From positions 186,001 through 250,000 of the forward strand of contig NZ_JADYUI010000001.1 of the NCBI RefSeq assembly GCF_021531695.1: a stretch of DNA of 64,000 nt, read 5' to 3'. The position numbers were made by a program, and so were the translations under genes. The notes beneath the pieces are model-generated. The model ran no database searches. It saw nothing but the letters and a program-made list of their open reading frames with translations, and was not told where the DNA came from. Positions 1-9,391 of the stretch are shown here, piece after piece. Source of the DNA: Roseburia hominis (GTDB lineage Bacteria > Bacillota > Clostridia > Lachnospirales > Lachnospiraceae). Every line of letters begins with the position of its first letter. The stretch's first letter is position 1.

Positions 1-583
1 TTCCATTCGGTGCCATGGCAAGCTCCGTGTTTGATGCCATTAATACTCTTCCCTCAAAATCAACGGTTGGTACCATCTCCTGAATAAAAAACTTAATATA
101 AGACTTATCATAACCAAAATACTGATGTTCCTCAAAGAAATCTACAGTTTCTTTTTTATTGCTGATACTGGTCATAATATAAAGTGGAATAAATACCCCC
201 ACTTCTTTCACAACCTGCATCAAATTATTCATCAGACACTCAAAAATATAAATCTCCTTAGTAAGACCGATATTTACCGTTCCTTTTGGCTGATCGAAGC
301 CGAGTCTTGTCCCCTGACCACCGGCAAGTAACACAAGACCCACCTTCCCGTCACGAAGCGTCTTTAAGCCTATCTCTTTGAACTCATCTGCTCTTTTTTC
401 AATCTCATCTACCTCTACTGCTTCGAGCGGTGCAAATACACCTCGTTCTGTCACAGTAGCCCTACGCTCTATTTCTTTTAAAACTGAAAAATCAATGGCA
501 TCCAGTTTTTTTTGTAAAACCGCTTTTTCCTTCTCTGGCAATTGCTCTAATTGCTTATTTATATAGTAAAATTTATCTGACAT
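1..583 (-). CDS. UDPGP-family nucleotidyltransferase (UTP--sugar-1-phosphate uridylyltransferase), 3'-truncated by window edge
   Basis: About 194 N-terminal residues are visible; the family is usually about 400, so the C-terminal half lies outside the window. The nucleotide-binding signature LAGGQGTRLG sits at residues ~86-95, followed by the lysine of DQPKG, as in UDP-glucose and UDP-N-acetylglucosamine pyrophosphorylases of the eukaryote-like UDPGP family. It makes UDP-sugars from UTP and a sugar-1-phosphate in the cytoplasm. The ATG at 583-581 has an AAAGGAAG ribosome site. It is the last visible gene of the surface-glycan run, 110 bases after the preceding stop, so it could supply UDP-sugar for that pathway. 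The sequence alone does not tell GlcNAc-1-P from Glc-1-P as substrate. Confidence 0.8.
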   Translation of the reverse strand, partial: MSDKFYYINKQLEQLPEKEKAVLQKKLDAIDFSVLKEIERRATVTERGVFAPLEAVEVDEIEKRADEFKEIGLKTLRDGKVGLVLLAGGQGTRLGFDQPKGTVNIGLTKEIYIFECLMNNLMQVVKEVGVFIPLYIMTSISNKKETVDFFEEHQYFGYDKSYIKFFIQEMVPTVDFEGRVLMASNTELAMAPNG

Positions 584-693
584 TTAAATGAATCTTCCTT
601 TTTTAGTTTCATTATCCAAAGACAACTATAATTAGCATACCAGTTTTTCAAATAAAAGGCAACCTACAAAACGCTTTGTATCATACCTGCTTC

Positions 694-2529
694 CTATTTT
701 GTCGCGTAATAAATATTCCTGGCAACCGTTCTTAACCAGCTGTCCTTTGGTAAAACTTTTTTTAGTTTCCGCTTTAATTTTTCTTTTGCTGTTATGCCAT
801 AAGCCACTTCACTTGCAAATGTAGTGTTCATGTTCCAGAGAATCTGCTCATAATACGGATTCGTCCTCGCGACCTTAAAGAACTCCTCTGCAAAATCTTC
901 ATCCGGTTTCATCCATGGTTTTAAAAATCCTGCATAATGAATAATATAAGGATGTTTTCTTGCCTCTTCATATTCATCTAAAATATAGTATGGCGCAAAT
1001 TTAATTACTTCATGCCAGCGTTCATGGTTACAATCCACCAATAAATTCCATGCCATATCAAGATAAGTTACTCTGTCTTCACAGATTATATTTAAAATAT
1101 CCTGATCGGAATATTTGTAAATACCGGTATCTGACATTTCAAGCAATTCTTTTACGGTTGTAACTTTCTTTAGTTCTGCAACATTAAAAAGTAATACCCC
1201 TGCCTGAAAATATTGAAATGGACTCTTAATTTTAAGCACTTCCCTACAATATTTTCCTGTAGCCGGATTTGCACCATTGCATTGTCCCATAAAATCCGGA
1301 TCTTTCACCGCACCAATCAGAGTATTTCCTAATTCTATATCATACAACTCTGCAATATCCCGCATGATAATCATATCACAATCTAAGTACAAAACCTTAT
1401 CATAACCTTTTAATATATCTAAAATCAAAAACCGATAGAAGGTCTCTGTCGTAATATGCTCCTTTGCCTCCAGACGATATCCGGAAACGTGCCGGGTAAC
1501 ATCAATAAAAGTGAATCGGACATTGTCTCTTTCCAACTGTTCATGAAAAACCTTCTGGCTTTCTTTTTCGATATCGGTATGAAAAACGTAGATTTCATAT
1601 TTTCTCTCGTTCGATGTATGATTCACAATAGATTGCGCACAAGTGTAAAGAATTGGTACATAGTTCTGATTCGCAGCTAATACAACAGGAACCACATTTT
1701 TATCTTCTTTAGCCTTTATTTCAACCGGTTCATCTGCATTCTGAAATAAGGCAATCTGCAGCTCTCCCAAACGATAACCGCCCTTTTTCTTTAAATACTC
1801 ATAGAAAATACCTACCATACGCTCTCCCAGGTGCCCGGTCGTGCGGTAACCTTCTCTGGAATAAAGACTCATATCGACCCGGTTCTCAAACTCTTCCAAA
1901 ATGTCAAAAAGCATGGCAGAATACTCATCAAATAATTCCCTTTTCATAATGAACATGTTGCAGGGATAAAAGGTCTTTCCTTTAAAAAAGGCTTCTGCTG
2001 TATCTGAAATCTCCGGATACTTCTCTTTTATAATCTCTAACAATATTTTTACATCTTTAATATGAAGCTCCGGTGCTTTCTCATAATGATCATAAACAGA
2101 TTTTGCCAAAAGTTTCTGGGTTGGAATTCCTTCTGCTATCAAAAAATCATAATTTTCAATATAAGAACGCATATCCTTTTCATTCAGATGCAGTTCTTCC
2201 ATAACTTTGTCATTCAGTGCAGAATATTCTATGATTCCCCAGTCATTCTTTTTAAGTTTATTGGGATTAAAAGAAAAAAATCGGCGATAATGGCAAAAGC
2301 CATAATAATCTGCTTTCACATTTTTCCACGCCCAGTACTGCGTCGTTAATTCACAATAAGATTTATTTTTTGAAGATATATTCTCTCCGACATTATCCTG
2401 GTATACTCCAGCCGGTACCGGACTTTTTTGAAAATCACTTCCTGCTATCACATTGCAAAATAAGGGATTATCAATTCGCATAGTGTTTCGATTCGGTGTA
2501 TGTGTCACAAATAACTTAATATCACTCAT
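694..2529 (-). CDS. DUF4422 / GT8 two-domain glycosyltransferase
   Basis: 611 residues with two parts. Residues ~4-240 match the DUF4422 family of capsule proteins: the opening KLFVTHTPNR, the NISSKNKSYCELTTQYWAWK block and the FCHYRRFF motif are typical. Residues ~280-520 are a family 8 glycosyltransferase: an N-terminal VVLAANQNYVP strand, the metal-binding LDCDM (D-x-D) at ~381 and a GVLLFN strand further on. The protein probably adds two sugars, or one with a second recognition domain, to the lipid-linked glycan at the inner membrane face. No membrane segment is seen. The ATG at 2529 follows GGAGCGTAACGGAA. The stop of glf is only 5 bases upstream. The related stand-alone DUF4422 gene at 5238-5981 is in the same run. 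Confidence 0.85.
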   Translation of the reverse strand: MSDIKLFVTHTPNRNTMRIDNPLFCNVIAGSDFQKSPVPAGVYQDNVGENISSKNKSYCELTTQYWAWKNVKADYYGFCHYRRFFSFNPNKLKKNDWGIIEYSALNDKVMEELHLNEKDMRSYIENYDFLIAEGIPTQKLLAKSVYDHYEKAPELHIKDVKILLEIIKEKYPEISDTAEAFFKGKTFYPCNMFIMKRELFDEYSAMLFDILEEFENRVDMSLYSREGYRTTGHLGERMVGIFYEYLKKKGGYRLGELQIALFQNADEPVEIKAKEDKNVVPVVLAANQNYVPILYTCAQSIVNHTSNERKYEIYVFHTDIEKESQKVFHEQLERDNVRFTFIDVTRHVSGYRLEAKEHITTETFYRFLILDILKGYDKVLYLDCDMIIMRDIAELYDIELGNTLIGAVKDPDFMGQCNGANPATGKYCREVLKIKSPFQYFQAGVLLFNVAELKKVTTVKELLEMSDTGIYKYSDQDILNIICEDRVTYLDMAWNLLVDCNHERWHEVIKFAPYYILDEYEEARKHPYIIHYAGFLKPWMKPDEDFAEEFFKVARTNPYYEQILWNMNTTFASEVAYGITAKEKLKRKLKKVLPKDSWLRTVARNIYYATK

Positions 2530-2534
2530 TTCCG

Positions 2535-3635
2535 TTACGCTCCTATCTCATCCACTTTATTTAATGCAGCCTCTATCACCTTATCCATATCATAATATTT
2601 ATAATTTCCGAGACGTCCGCCAAAAATAACATCATTTTCCTGCTCTGCCAATGCTTTATATTCTTCATATAACGCATTGTTCTTTTCATTATTGATTGGA
2701 TAATATGGTTCATCACCCTTTTTCCACTCACTGGAATATTCTCTTGAAATAATGGTAAATGGTTGTGTTCCAAATTCAAAATGTTTATGTTCTATTACCC
2801 TTGTATATGGCACTTCACGCTCTGTATAATTCACAACCGCATTTCCCTGATAATTTTCTTCTTCTATTCTTTCTTCTTCAAAACGGACAGAACGATACTC
2901 CAAAACACCTAATTTATAATCATAGTACTCATCAATCATTCCGGTATATAAGACTTTATCAAAAATCTTTCCATTTTTTGCAAGAAATTCTTTATAAGAA
3001 ATTCCAAGTTCCACCGGTGTTCCTTCTAACATTTTTTCAATAATCTTCGTATAACCACCAATCGGAATTCCCTGATACCGGTCATTAAAATAATTATTGT
3101 CATAGGTAAAACGAAGCGGCAGACGCTTAATAATAAAAGAAGGTAATTCTTTGCAGTCACGCCCCCACTGTTTTTCGGTATAACCTTTAATCAATTTTTC
3201 ATACACATCTTTGCCTACCAGAGACAATGCCTGTTCTTCTAAATTCTTTGGTTCTGTAATATTTAAATCTGCAATTTGATTTTTAATCATTTCCTGTGCT
3301 TCCTTCGGAGTAGAAATTCCCCACATTTTACTGAATGTGTTCATATTAAAAGGAAGGTTATACAATTCGTCTTTGTATTTTGCAATCGGCGAATTAATAT
3401 AGTTATTAAATTCTGCAAACTGATTGATATAATCCCACACCTTTTTATTGGATGTATGAAAAATATGCGCACCATACTTATGAACATGGATTCCATCCAC
3501 ATCTTCACAATAAATATTTCCACCAATATGTTTCCGCTTATCAATGACAAGACATTTTTTACCACGTTTCTTCATCTCATAAGCAAAAACTGCTCCATAC
3601 AATCCACTTCCAACAATTAAATAATCATATTTCAT
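2535..3635 (-). CDS. glf: UDP-galactopyranose mutase
   Basis: 366 residues, the usual length for Glf. It interconverts UDP-galactopyranose and UDP-galactofuranose with reduced FAD. The N-terminus YDYLIVGSGLYGAVFAYE is the FAD-binding GxGxxG fold, followed by the acidic end DKRKHIGG and the family motif YGAHIFHTSN near residue 55. The tail has FGGRLGNYKYYDMD, also family specific. The ATG follows an AAGGAG site. It sits between the ATPase of the second ABC exporter (38-base gap) and the DUF4422-GT8 gene (5-base gap), so the glycan of this module very likely contains galactofuranose. All key motifs are intact. Confidence 0.96.
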   Translation of the reverse strand: MKYDYLIVGSGLYGAVFAYEMKKRGKKCLVIDKRKHIGGNIYCEDVDGIHVHKYGAHIFHTSNKKVWDYINQFAEFNNYINSPIAKYKDELYNLPFNMNTFSKMWGISTPKEAQEMIKNQIADLNITEPKNLEEQALSLVGKDVYEKLIKGYTEKQWGRDCKELPSFIIKRLPLRFTYDNNYFNDRYQGIPIGGYTKIIEKMLEGTPVELGISYKEFLAKNGKIFDKVLYTGMIDEYYDYKLGVLEYRSVRFEEERIEEENYQGNAVVNYTEREVPYTRVIEHKHFEFGTQPFTIISREYSSEWKKGDEPYYPINNEKNNALYEEYKALAEQENDVIFGGRLGNYKYYDMDKVIEAALNKVDEIGA

Positions 3636-3673
3636 CTTTTTACTCCTTACCTATTACTTCCCCAAATATTCTT

Positions 3674-4411
3674 TTACTGATTCATATAAGCATCACAAAC
3701 CGGCCCGGCTTCTCCGGACATCTTTACAACACCTTTTTCCAACCATAACACGTGGTCACACAAACGTCTTACCGTATTAATATCATGGGATACATACAAT
3801 AATGTCGTTCCCCCATCCAGCATGCTCTGCATACGTTCCTGGCATTTTTCCTGAAATTTATAATCTCCTACAGCCAATACCTCATCACAAATCAAAATAT
3901 CCGGTTTCACCATGGTAGCAACTGCAAAGCCCAGTCTTGCCGACATTCCGGAAGAATAATTTTTAATTGGCATATCAAGGAAATCCCATAATTCCGCGAA
4001 ATCTACGATTTCATCAAAATGATCTTTCATATACTGCTCTGAATGTCCCATTAAAGTACCGTTTAAAAAAATATTTTCTCTTGCGGTAAGCTCTCCGTCA
4101 AATCCGGCTCCAAGTTCGATGAGAGGCGCCATGCTTCCCTTGATGGTTACTGTCCCCTTGTAAGGTTTTAAAACACCACAGATTAATTTTAATAAAGTAG
4201 ACTTTCCGGCACCATTTGTTCCGACCAGTCCCCAGGATTCTCCCTGTTTTATTTTTAAATTAATGTTCTTTAATGCCAAAAACTCCTGAAACATCAATTC
4301 ACGCTTTACAAGCTTTATCACATATTCCTTTAAATTATCCACTTTTTCTGAAGCCATATTGAAACGAACTGTTGCATCCGAAACATCTATGATATAATCC
4401 TCTTTACTCAT
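3674..4411 (-). CDS. Polysaccharide/teichoic-acid-type ABC exporter ATPase (Wzt/TagH family, short form)
   Basis: 245 residues, a nucleotide-binding domain only. Walker A is GTNGAGKSTLLK (~residues 67-78), the signature is NYSSGMSARL and Walker B is ILICDEVLAVGD, all diagnostic of the glycan-export ABC subfamily. It has no C-terminal carbohydrate-binding domain, unlike the 423-residue ATPase at 18670-19941. It should pair with the permease encoded just upstream (gap 14 bases) and energise transfer of an undecaprenyl-linked glycan across the membrane. The ATG at 4411 follows GGAGGACAT. Confidence 0.93.
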   Translation of the reverse strand: MSKEDYIIDVSDATVRFNMASEKVDNLKEYVIKLVKRELMFQEFLALKNINLKIKQGESWGLVGTNGAGKSTLLKLICGVLKPYKGTVTIKGSMAPLIELGAGFDGELTARENIFLNGTLMGHSEQYMKDHFDEIVDFAELWDFLDMPIKNYSSGMSARLGFAVATMVKPDILICDEVLAVGDYKFQEKCQERMQSMLDGGTTLLYVSHDINTVRRLCDHVLWLEKGVVKMSGEAGPVCDAYMNQ

Positions 4412-4425
4412 ATGTCCTCCACTGA

Positions 4426-5214
4426 TTAAATATACAAAATAAATTTATCCTGATTCTTTTGAAATGCCCATATCCCAAGGATAAGGAAAATACCTGCAAC
4501 TCCAAAACCATAAAGAAATGTTTCCATTGACGGCATACAATGTTGTAATACCAATGTTCTGAACTGATTAATGTAATGGTACATCGGATTAAAAATCTTA
4601 ATCAGTTTCTGTAACATTTCCGGTAACTGTTCCATCGGATAAAATAATGGGGTAAGATACATCCATGCGGTAGTAAAAACATTATAAATATACTGAATAT
4701 CCCGGAAAAACACACTGATTTGCGCCAAAAACAAACTTAAACCAAGACAAAACAAATATACTTCAACCAAGACAACCGGAATCAAAAACATGTAAAGGGA
4801 GAATTGCACCCTTGTTATGATAAATACAATAAACATTGCTCCAAGTGAAAATAAAAGATTCACCAGTGAACTTGTAACCTTAGATAAAGTAAAAACATAC
4901 TTTGGCACATATACCTTTTTTAATAATGCTGCATTGCCCGTAATTGAAAAAATAGACTGATTCGTTGCTTCTGTCATATAAGAAAACATGGTCTGTCCGA
5001 TAATTAAATACGCCGGATAATTGGCAATGTCAAACCGGAACATATTTGAAAATACAATTACCAGAACCATCATAATCAATAACGGATTTAAGATACTCCA
5101 AAAATAGCCCAGAAAACTTCTGCGATATTTTAATTTAATATCTTTCGTCACTAACTGTTTGATTAAGAAACGATAATCATACAGTGCCCGAAGTCTTTTT
5201 TTCCATAAGTTCAT
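4426..5214 (-). CDS. Polysaccharide/teichoic-acid-type ABC exporter permease (Wzm/TagG family)
   Basis: About 262 residues with six predicted membrane segments. The N-terminus DYRFLIKQLVTKDIKLKYRR followed by SFLGYFWSILNPLL is the standard opening of Wzm/TagG permeases. It forms the membrane channel for the ATPase that follows. Three starts are possible: 5253 overlaps the previous gene and lacks a ribosome site, 5235 follows that gene's stop directly, and 5214 has GGAGAGG at good spacing; 5214 is used here. It lies in the galactofuranose module. Confidence 0.9.
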   Translation of the reverse strand: MNLWKKRLRALYDYRFLIKQLVTKDIKLKYRRSFLGYFWSILNPLLIMMVLVIVFSNMFRFDIANYPAYLIIGQTMFSYMTEATNQSIFSITGNAALLKKVYVPKYVFTLSKVTSSLVNLLFSLGAMFIVFIITRVQFSLYMFLIPVVLVEVYLFCLGLSLFLAQISVFFRDIQYIYNVFTTAWMYLTPLFYPMEQLPEMLQKLIKIFNPMYHYINQFRTLVLQHCMPSMETFLYGFGVAGIFLILGIWAFQKNQDKFILYI

Positions 5215-5237
5215 TTTTCTTTCCTCTCCATTCATTT

Positions 5238-5981
5238 TTATCTCTTTCTCCATCCAAATACCAGCGGATTAAAAATATGTTGTCCAAACCAGTTTTTTAT
5301 CTGAAAACCGGTTCCTTTCTGTTCTTTTTCCTCTACCGGACAAATGTATACACGAAGCTTATTTTTTCTGACATATAACGTAAATAAGCGTTCTGCCAAA
5401 AAGCCAATATAACGACTCTGATAATGATCCCTTTTTTGCCCTGCATCCTCCTGTTCTATTTTTTCCAGAATAGGAAACAACCATTGGCAATAAGTATCAC
5501 AGACCTGCTTTTTTGCAATAAACATATTATACGGAATGAGTTTGTTCTCGCTAAATACCTCTACAAGCGCATCCTGATACTCCGGATATTCTTTCAGCAC
5601 AACTTCTTTCATCCTTTCCCAGTCTCCCGGAATATGAAACTTTTTATATTCCTCTTCCAGTGAAATTCGATACAAATAGGATTTCGGAAGTATCATATCA
5701 TAATCTTCTAAGATTTGACAAATTTTCTCCTCTGTAATGGAAAAGCGCCTTCTGTAATGTTCTAAACCAACAATGTCCGCTCTACTGTTTTTCCAAATCC
5801 AGTACAAAGCCGTAAGCTCACAATAACTGGCATTTTTCCCCGAAATATTATCTCCCTTGTTATCCTTTACGCTCTGCACATCCGTATGGTTTACTGCTGC
5901 CCCCACCTGAATCGGAATATGCCAGGAATCTCCTTCTAATTTCTGTTTATGTGTTGCAATATAAACTTCTGTTTTTTTCAT
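5238..5981 (-). CDS. DUF4422 capsular-type glycosyltransferase
   Basis: About 247 residues, a stand-alone DUF4422 protein. Diagnostic blocks are EVYIATHKQ at the start, GDNISGKNASYCELTALYWI, and GLEHYRRRF. The family is found in capsule and exopolysaccharide loci and is thought to transfer sugars; the exact donor is unknown. The ATG at 5981 begins one base after the stop of the preceding GT4 gene; a TTG four codons upstream would overlap it. It resembles residues 1-240 of the 611-residue fusion at 694-2529, so the two may be paralogues. Confidence 0.82.
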   Translation of the reverse strand: MKKTEVYIATHKQKLEGDSWHIPIQVGAAVNHTDVQSVKDNKGDNISGKNASYCELTALYWIWKNSRADIVGLEHYRRRFSITEEKICQILEDYDMILPKSYLYRISLEEEYKKFHIPGDWERMKEVVLKEYPEYQDALVEVFSENKLIPYNMFIAKKQVCDTYCQWLFPILEKIEQEDAGQKRDHYQSRYIGFLAERLFTLYVRKNKLRVYICPVEEKEQKGTGFQIKNWFGQHIFNPLVFGWRKR

Positions 5982-5982
5982 A

Positions 5983-7092
5983 TTATTTCCCAATCAATTC
6001 CAAATAAATCTCTTCTAGTCTTTTTGCCTCTGTTTTGATATCAAATCCACTTTTTTTTATTACATCTGCATTTTCCTTATACCTTATTTTCGAAGTTTCT
6101 GCAAGCTTTCCCGCCCACAATGCAGCATCTCTAAGCTCTAATTTCTCTGCCTGTTCTGTCAACATTACTTCATCCGTGATTGCATCTGAAAACAAACACG
6201 GCAGTCCACATGCCTGCGCCTCTACACCTACCACCGGAAGCCCTTCATAGATGGACGGAAGAATAAACACATCCATCATCTGATAATAGTCCTGCGGATT
6301 TAAGACGGAACCGGTAAAGATAAAATACTCCTGCATCCCGGCTCCCTTCACGGCTTCTTCCATCTCAAACCGAAGCGGACCATCCCCTACTAACAAAAAC
6401 ACAAAATCATTTCGTATTTCTTTTAACTGCTTTGCAATTTCTAAAATGAAACGATGATTTTTCTGCTTCACAAACCGTCCCATATGACCGATCACCAGTT
6501 TATTTTCAATCTTATATTTTTCCCGCAAACGTTTCCTTACCTCTTCCCGATAAGAAAAATAATCTATATCAATTGCATTATGGATAATTTTTATCTCACT
6601 TGCTTTCTTCCTACGAAATAAATAATCAGAAGCCAGATCAGAACATGCAAAATATACATTCGCTTTGGAAACTCCGATTCCGTTCAAAACATAATTTCTT
6701 ACCCGTTTCACCAAAGAATCCGCACCTTTTGAATTATGACTATGGAGAATTCTTGTCTGTATCCCATGCTTTTTTGCTGCACTAAGATAAAAAGCTGCTG
6801 CATTCGGAAGATGCCCGTGTATCATTTCATATTCCTGATGTTTAAGAAAAAAATCATCCAGTTTTTTCTTGTAACACGGTATATTACGTCCTGTCAATGC
6901 AGGCATTTCATATATAACGGAACCTGTCTCTTCCAATTGTTTTCTAATCTCATCCGTAACCGGGGTATGTGTCATAAAATCAAAAATAAAATGGGAATGA
7001 TCCATATGTCTGTAATAATTCATAACTACAGAACTCACACCACTGTTTTCATTTATCATTTCCACTACCTGTAAGATCCTTATGGGCTTCAT
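5983..7092 (-). CDS. GT4-family glycosyltransferase
   Basis: 369 residues with the GT-B two-Rossmann architecture. The N-terminal domain opens IRILQVVEMINENSGVSSVV, a pattern seen in EpsF/CapM-like exopolysaccharide transferases. The C-terminal domain has IGHMGRFVKQKNH, LLVGDGPLR, and the nucleotide-sugar-binding region LPSIYEGLPVVGVEAQACG with the E-x7-E type motif. It should be a retaining cytoplasmic enzyme adding a sugar to the lipid-linked intermediate. The ATG at 7092 follows GAGGAAACA. It lies 8 bases after the GT2 gene and next to a DUF4422 gene. Confidence 0.92.
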   Translation of the reverse strand: MKPIRILQVVEMINENSGVSSVVMNYYRHMDHSHFIFDFMTHTPVTDEIRKQLEETGSVIYEMPALTGRNIPCYKKKLDDFFLKHQEYEMIHGHLPNAAAFYLSAAKKHGIQTRILHSHNSKGADSLVKRVRNYVLNGIGVSKANVYFACSDLASDYLFRRKKASEIKIIHNAIDIDYFSYREEVRKRLREKYKIENKLVIGHMGRFVKQKNHRFILEIAKQLKEIRNDFVFLLVGDGPLRFEMEEAVKGAGMQEYFIFTGSVLNPQDYYQMMDVFILPSIYEGLPVVGVEAQACGLPCLFSDAITDEVMLTEQAEKLELRDAALWAGKLAETSKIRYKENADVIKKSGFDIKTEAKRLEEIYLELIGK

Positions 7093-7100
7093 TGTTTCCT

Positions 7101-7913
7101 CTACTTTCGCAAAACTTTCTGATACACCAGTTTCCGAATACTTCTCGGCTGCATCGTCATCCCTATCGTAAGAAGCTTCGCTACCTGATATTCGAAAAAA
7201 TTAAGAAGTTTCAAATCATACTGCTGGCGGCGCAGTTTCAAATATCGTTTACAATATTCTCTCCCACCTCTTCTTCTATAAATATCATGATTGCATCTGG
7301 CTTCTACCAGCACCGTGTCAAGATTATGAAAACAGGTTCCTTTTGCCAGCATGCGAATCCAGAGATCATAATCCTCAAGATATGGAAAATCGCGATAATT
7401 TCCGGCTTCTAAAACAGCACTTTTCCGAAACATGACTGTCATATGGTTTAACGGATTCCGATATCTTGCATACTTCAAAATAACTGTCATTTCTTCCGGC
7501 ATTGTTTTTACCTTATGATAAGAAGCATCTTCCTCATTAAACTCCTCCAGACACCCACCGAGCACTTTAACTTCCCGATGTTCTTCCATGTATTGATACT
7601 GTAATTCAAACCGATTGCTTTTTGCAATATCATCTGTGTCCATCCGTGCAACAAGTTCATTTTCACACAACATAAGACCTTTTTTTAATGCACATCCTAA
7701 GCCCTCATTTTTTTCAAAAGCATATGGTTTCAATATCGAATATTTTGCCTGGATTTCGTCAATTACCTGATAAAGTTCTTCCGTCAGTTTTCCATCTTCT
7801 ACAAGAACAATCTCAGTCGGCTGCATGGTCTGATTTACGACGCTAAGTAACGCCTTTTCCAGATACTCGGGTCTTTCTCCTTTATATACCGACATTAGCA
7901 CTGAAAAGCCCAC
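7101..7913 (-). CDS. GT2-family glycosyltransferase
   Basis: 270 residues with a GT-A fold. The opening FSVLMSVYKGERPEYLEKAL and the metal-binding RMDTDD near residue 91 are typical of inverting family 2 transferases related to capsule and LgtA-type enzymes. The later LEDYDLWIRM block is the usual acceptor-side motif. The start is a GTG at 7913 behind AGGAGTATAAC. It is the second gene of the module that begins with the polyprenyl-phosphate sugar transferase, so it probably adds the second residue of that repeat or linker; this is inferred from order only. Confidence 0.9.
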   Translation of the reverse strand: MGFSVLMSVYKGERPEYLEKALLSVVNQTMQPTEIVLVEDGKLTEELYQVIDEIQAKYSILKPYAFEKNEGLGCALKKGLMLCENELVARMDTDDIAKSNRFELQYQYMEEHREVKVLGGCLEEFNEEDASYHKVKTMPEEMTVILKYARYRNPLNHMTVMFRKSAVLEAGNYRDFPYLEDYDLWIRMLAKGTCFHNLDTVLVEARCNHDIYRRRGGREYCKRYLKLRRQQYDLKLLNFFEYQVAKLLTIGMTMQPRSIRKLVYQKVLRK

Positions 7914-7949
7914 GTTATACTCCTTTCCTATCCTCTCATTCTCCGGTTT

Positions 7950-9332
7950 CTATTCATGATAATCTGCTGTAATCTGATCCACATCAACACCCTCTGTATT
8001 CTCTTTCTGGAACAATACTTTAAAAGTCAACAGCATCATCTTAATATCTAACAACAAGGAATAATTCTCAATATAGGTCAAATCTAATTTCAACTTATCA
8101 TATGGCGTCGTATTATACTTTCCATATACTTGTGCATATCCAGTAAGCCCTGCTTTTACTTTTAACCGAAAATCAAACTCCGGTATTCTTTCTACATACT
8201 GGTCATGAATTTCCCGACGTTCCGGGCGCGGTCCGACAAAAGACATATCCCCTTTTAAAATATTAAAAATCTGTGGTAATTCATCAAAATGAATTCGCCT
8301 TATTACTTTTCCTACCGGTGTGACACGTTTATCCTCTTTCATGGCAAGGCGAGCCCCATCCTTTTCAGAATCCATCCCCATACTTCGGAACTTAATGATC
8401 ATAAATGTTTTCCCATCTCTGGTCAGACGTTCCTGCTTATAAAATACCGGTCCTTTGTCATACAATTTAATAAGAAGCGCAATAATCAACATAAATGGTG
8501 ACGCAAGCACAATGGCAATAAGAGACAACAGGATATCAAAAGCACGTTTAAAGAATCTCTGGTCAATCGTAAGTCCCTGATTTCTCGTGAGCAATAATGG
8601 AGTATCAAACAAATGAATGTTATCTGCTGCCGTTAAAATAATATCAGATATCTTTGGCGTTACATACGTACGAACTGACATCTGGTAACAGTATTTCTCA
8701 ATCTGATTTCTGGCATCCGCAGGAATATCACATAATACCACTGCCTCATACTCTAAAATCAATGGATACAGCTTTTCATAACCAATCGTATAACTGACAG
8801 ATGCACAAATATTATATTTATCTTTTCTGGTATTAATTTTATCAATAAGACCTGTCGGTGAATAATGCCCATAAATAACAAGCATCTTCCTCGGTGGATA
8901 AAGCCATGCATAAAACTTACGAACTAAAAACACCCACGGAAGAATAAACAAAACTTCAATTCCTGCCATCGCAAAAATCGGTTCCGGTTTCATATAATCT
9001 CTGCCAATCATGCAGATTTCCAAATATGCCATGACTGCAGCTAAAAATATTGCAAGAACATGTGACAAAAAAATATCCTGCAATCTCAAATATCCGATTT
9101 TATAACCATTCAACATTTTCGTAAAGCAAAAAATGATAAGAACATAAAATCCTACAACTGCCCAATTTCCTCTACGAAAAAAAGGCATGAATATTACATT
9201 GCTGTAATATTCATACCAGATATATGCAAATAATCCGCCTTCCACTAATAAAGTAACAATATTCGCTACAAAATTCAAAAGATGTTTATACTGTTCTTTT
9301 TTTGTATTGCTTTTATTTTCCATTCCAAACAC
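7950..9332 (-). CDS. Polyprenyl-phosphate hexose-1-phosphate transferase (WcaJ/WbaP-type initiating sugar transferase)
   Basis: 460 residues. The N-terminal ~180 residues hold four hydrophobic helices, the middle has a CoA-binding-like Rossmann region, and residues ~265-460 are the catalytic bacterial sugar transferase domain. That domain has KRAFDILLS, the FKFRSM-type KFRSMGMD block, DELPQIFNIL, the SFVGPRPERRE motif and the GLTGYAQVYG block. It transfers a sugar-1-phosphate onto undecaprenyl phosphate and starts glycan assembly. It is the first gene after the promoter at 9363-9391. A GTG at 9332 with AAGG upstream or the ATG at 9323 may be the start. No Wzx or Wzy partner is visible; the ABC exporter downstream is the apparent export route. 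Confidence 0.93.
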   Translation of the reverse strand: MFGMENKSNTKKEQYKHLLNFVANIVTLLVEGGLFAYIWYEYYSNVIFMPFFRRGNWAVVGFYVLIIFCFTKMLNGYKIGYLRLQDIFLSHVLAIFLAAVMAYLEICMIGRDYMKPEPIFAMAGIEVLFILPWVFLVRKFYAWLYPPRKMLVIYGHYSPTGLIDKINTRKDKYNICASVSYTIGYEKLYPLILEYEAVVLCDIPADARNQIEKYCYQMSVRTYVTPKISDIILTAADNIHLFDTPLLLTRNQGLTIDQRFFKRAFDILLSLIAIVLASPFMLIIALLIKLYDKGPVFYKQERLTRDGKTFMIIKFRSMGMDSEKDGARLAMKEDKRVTPVGKVIRRIHFDELPQIFNILKGDMSFVGPRPERREIHDQYVERIPEFDFRLKVKAGLTGYAQVYGKYNTTPYDKLKLDLTYIENYSLLLDIKMMLLTFKVLFQKENTEGVDVDQITADYHE

Positions 9333-9362
9333 TCACTGCCTTCATAATAATCAAACTGTCTT

Positions 9363-9391
9363 ATTATAGCATAGAAGCGCACCTTTGTCTA
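9363..9391 (-). promoter_or_regulatory. Sigma-A-type promoter for the sugar transferase / galactofuranose module
   Basis: On the minus strand TAGACA (9391-9386) and a perfect TATAAT (9368-9363) are separated by 17 bases. Initiation would be near 9356, ~25 bases before the GTG at 9332. It abuts the end of the SGNH esterase gene. It splits the glycan locus into two transcription units. Confidence 0.7.

Noticed and set aside
584-693. Terminator at the end of the DUF4422-GT8 gene
   Set aside because: TACAAA-ACGC-TTTGTA is a weak 6-bp stem and the T-rich tract is too far away; not called.
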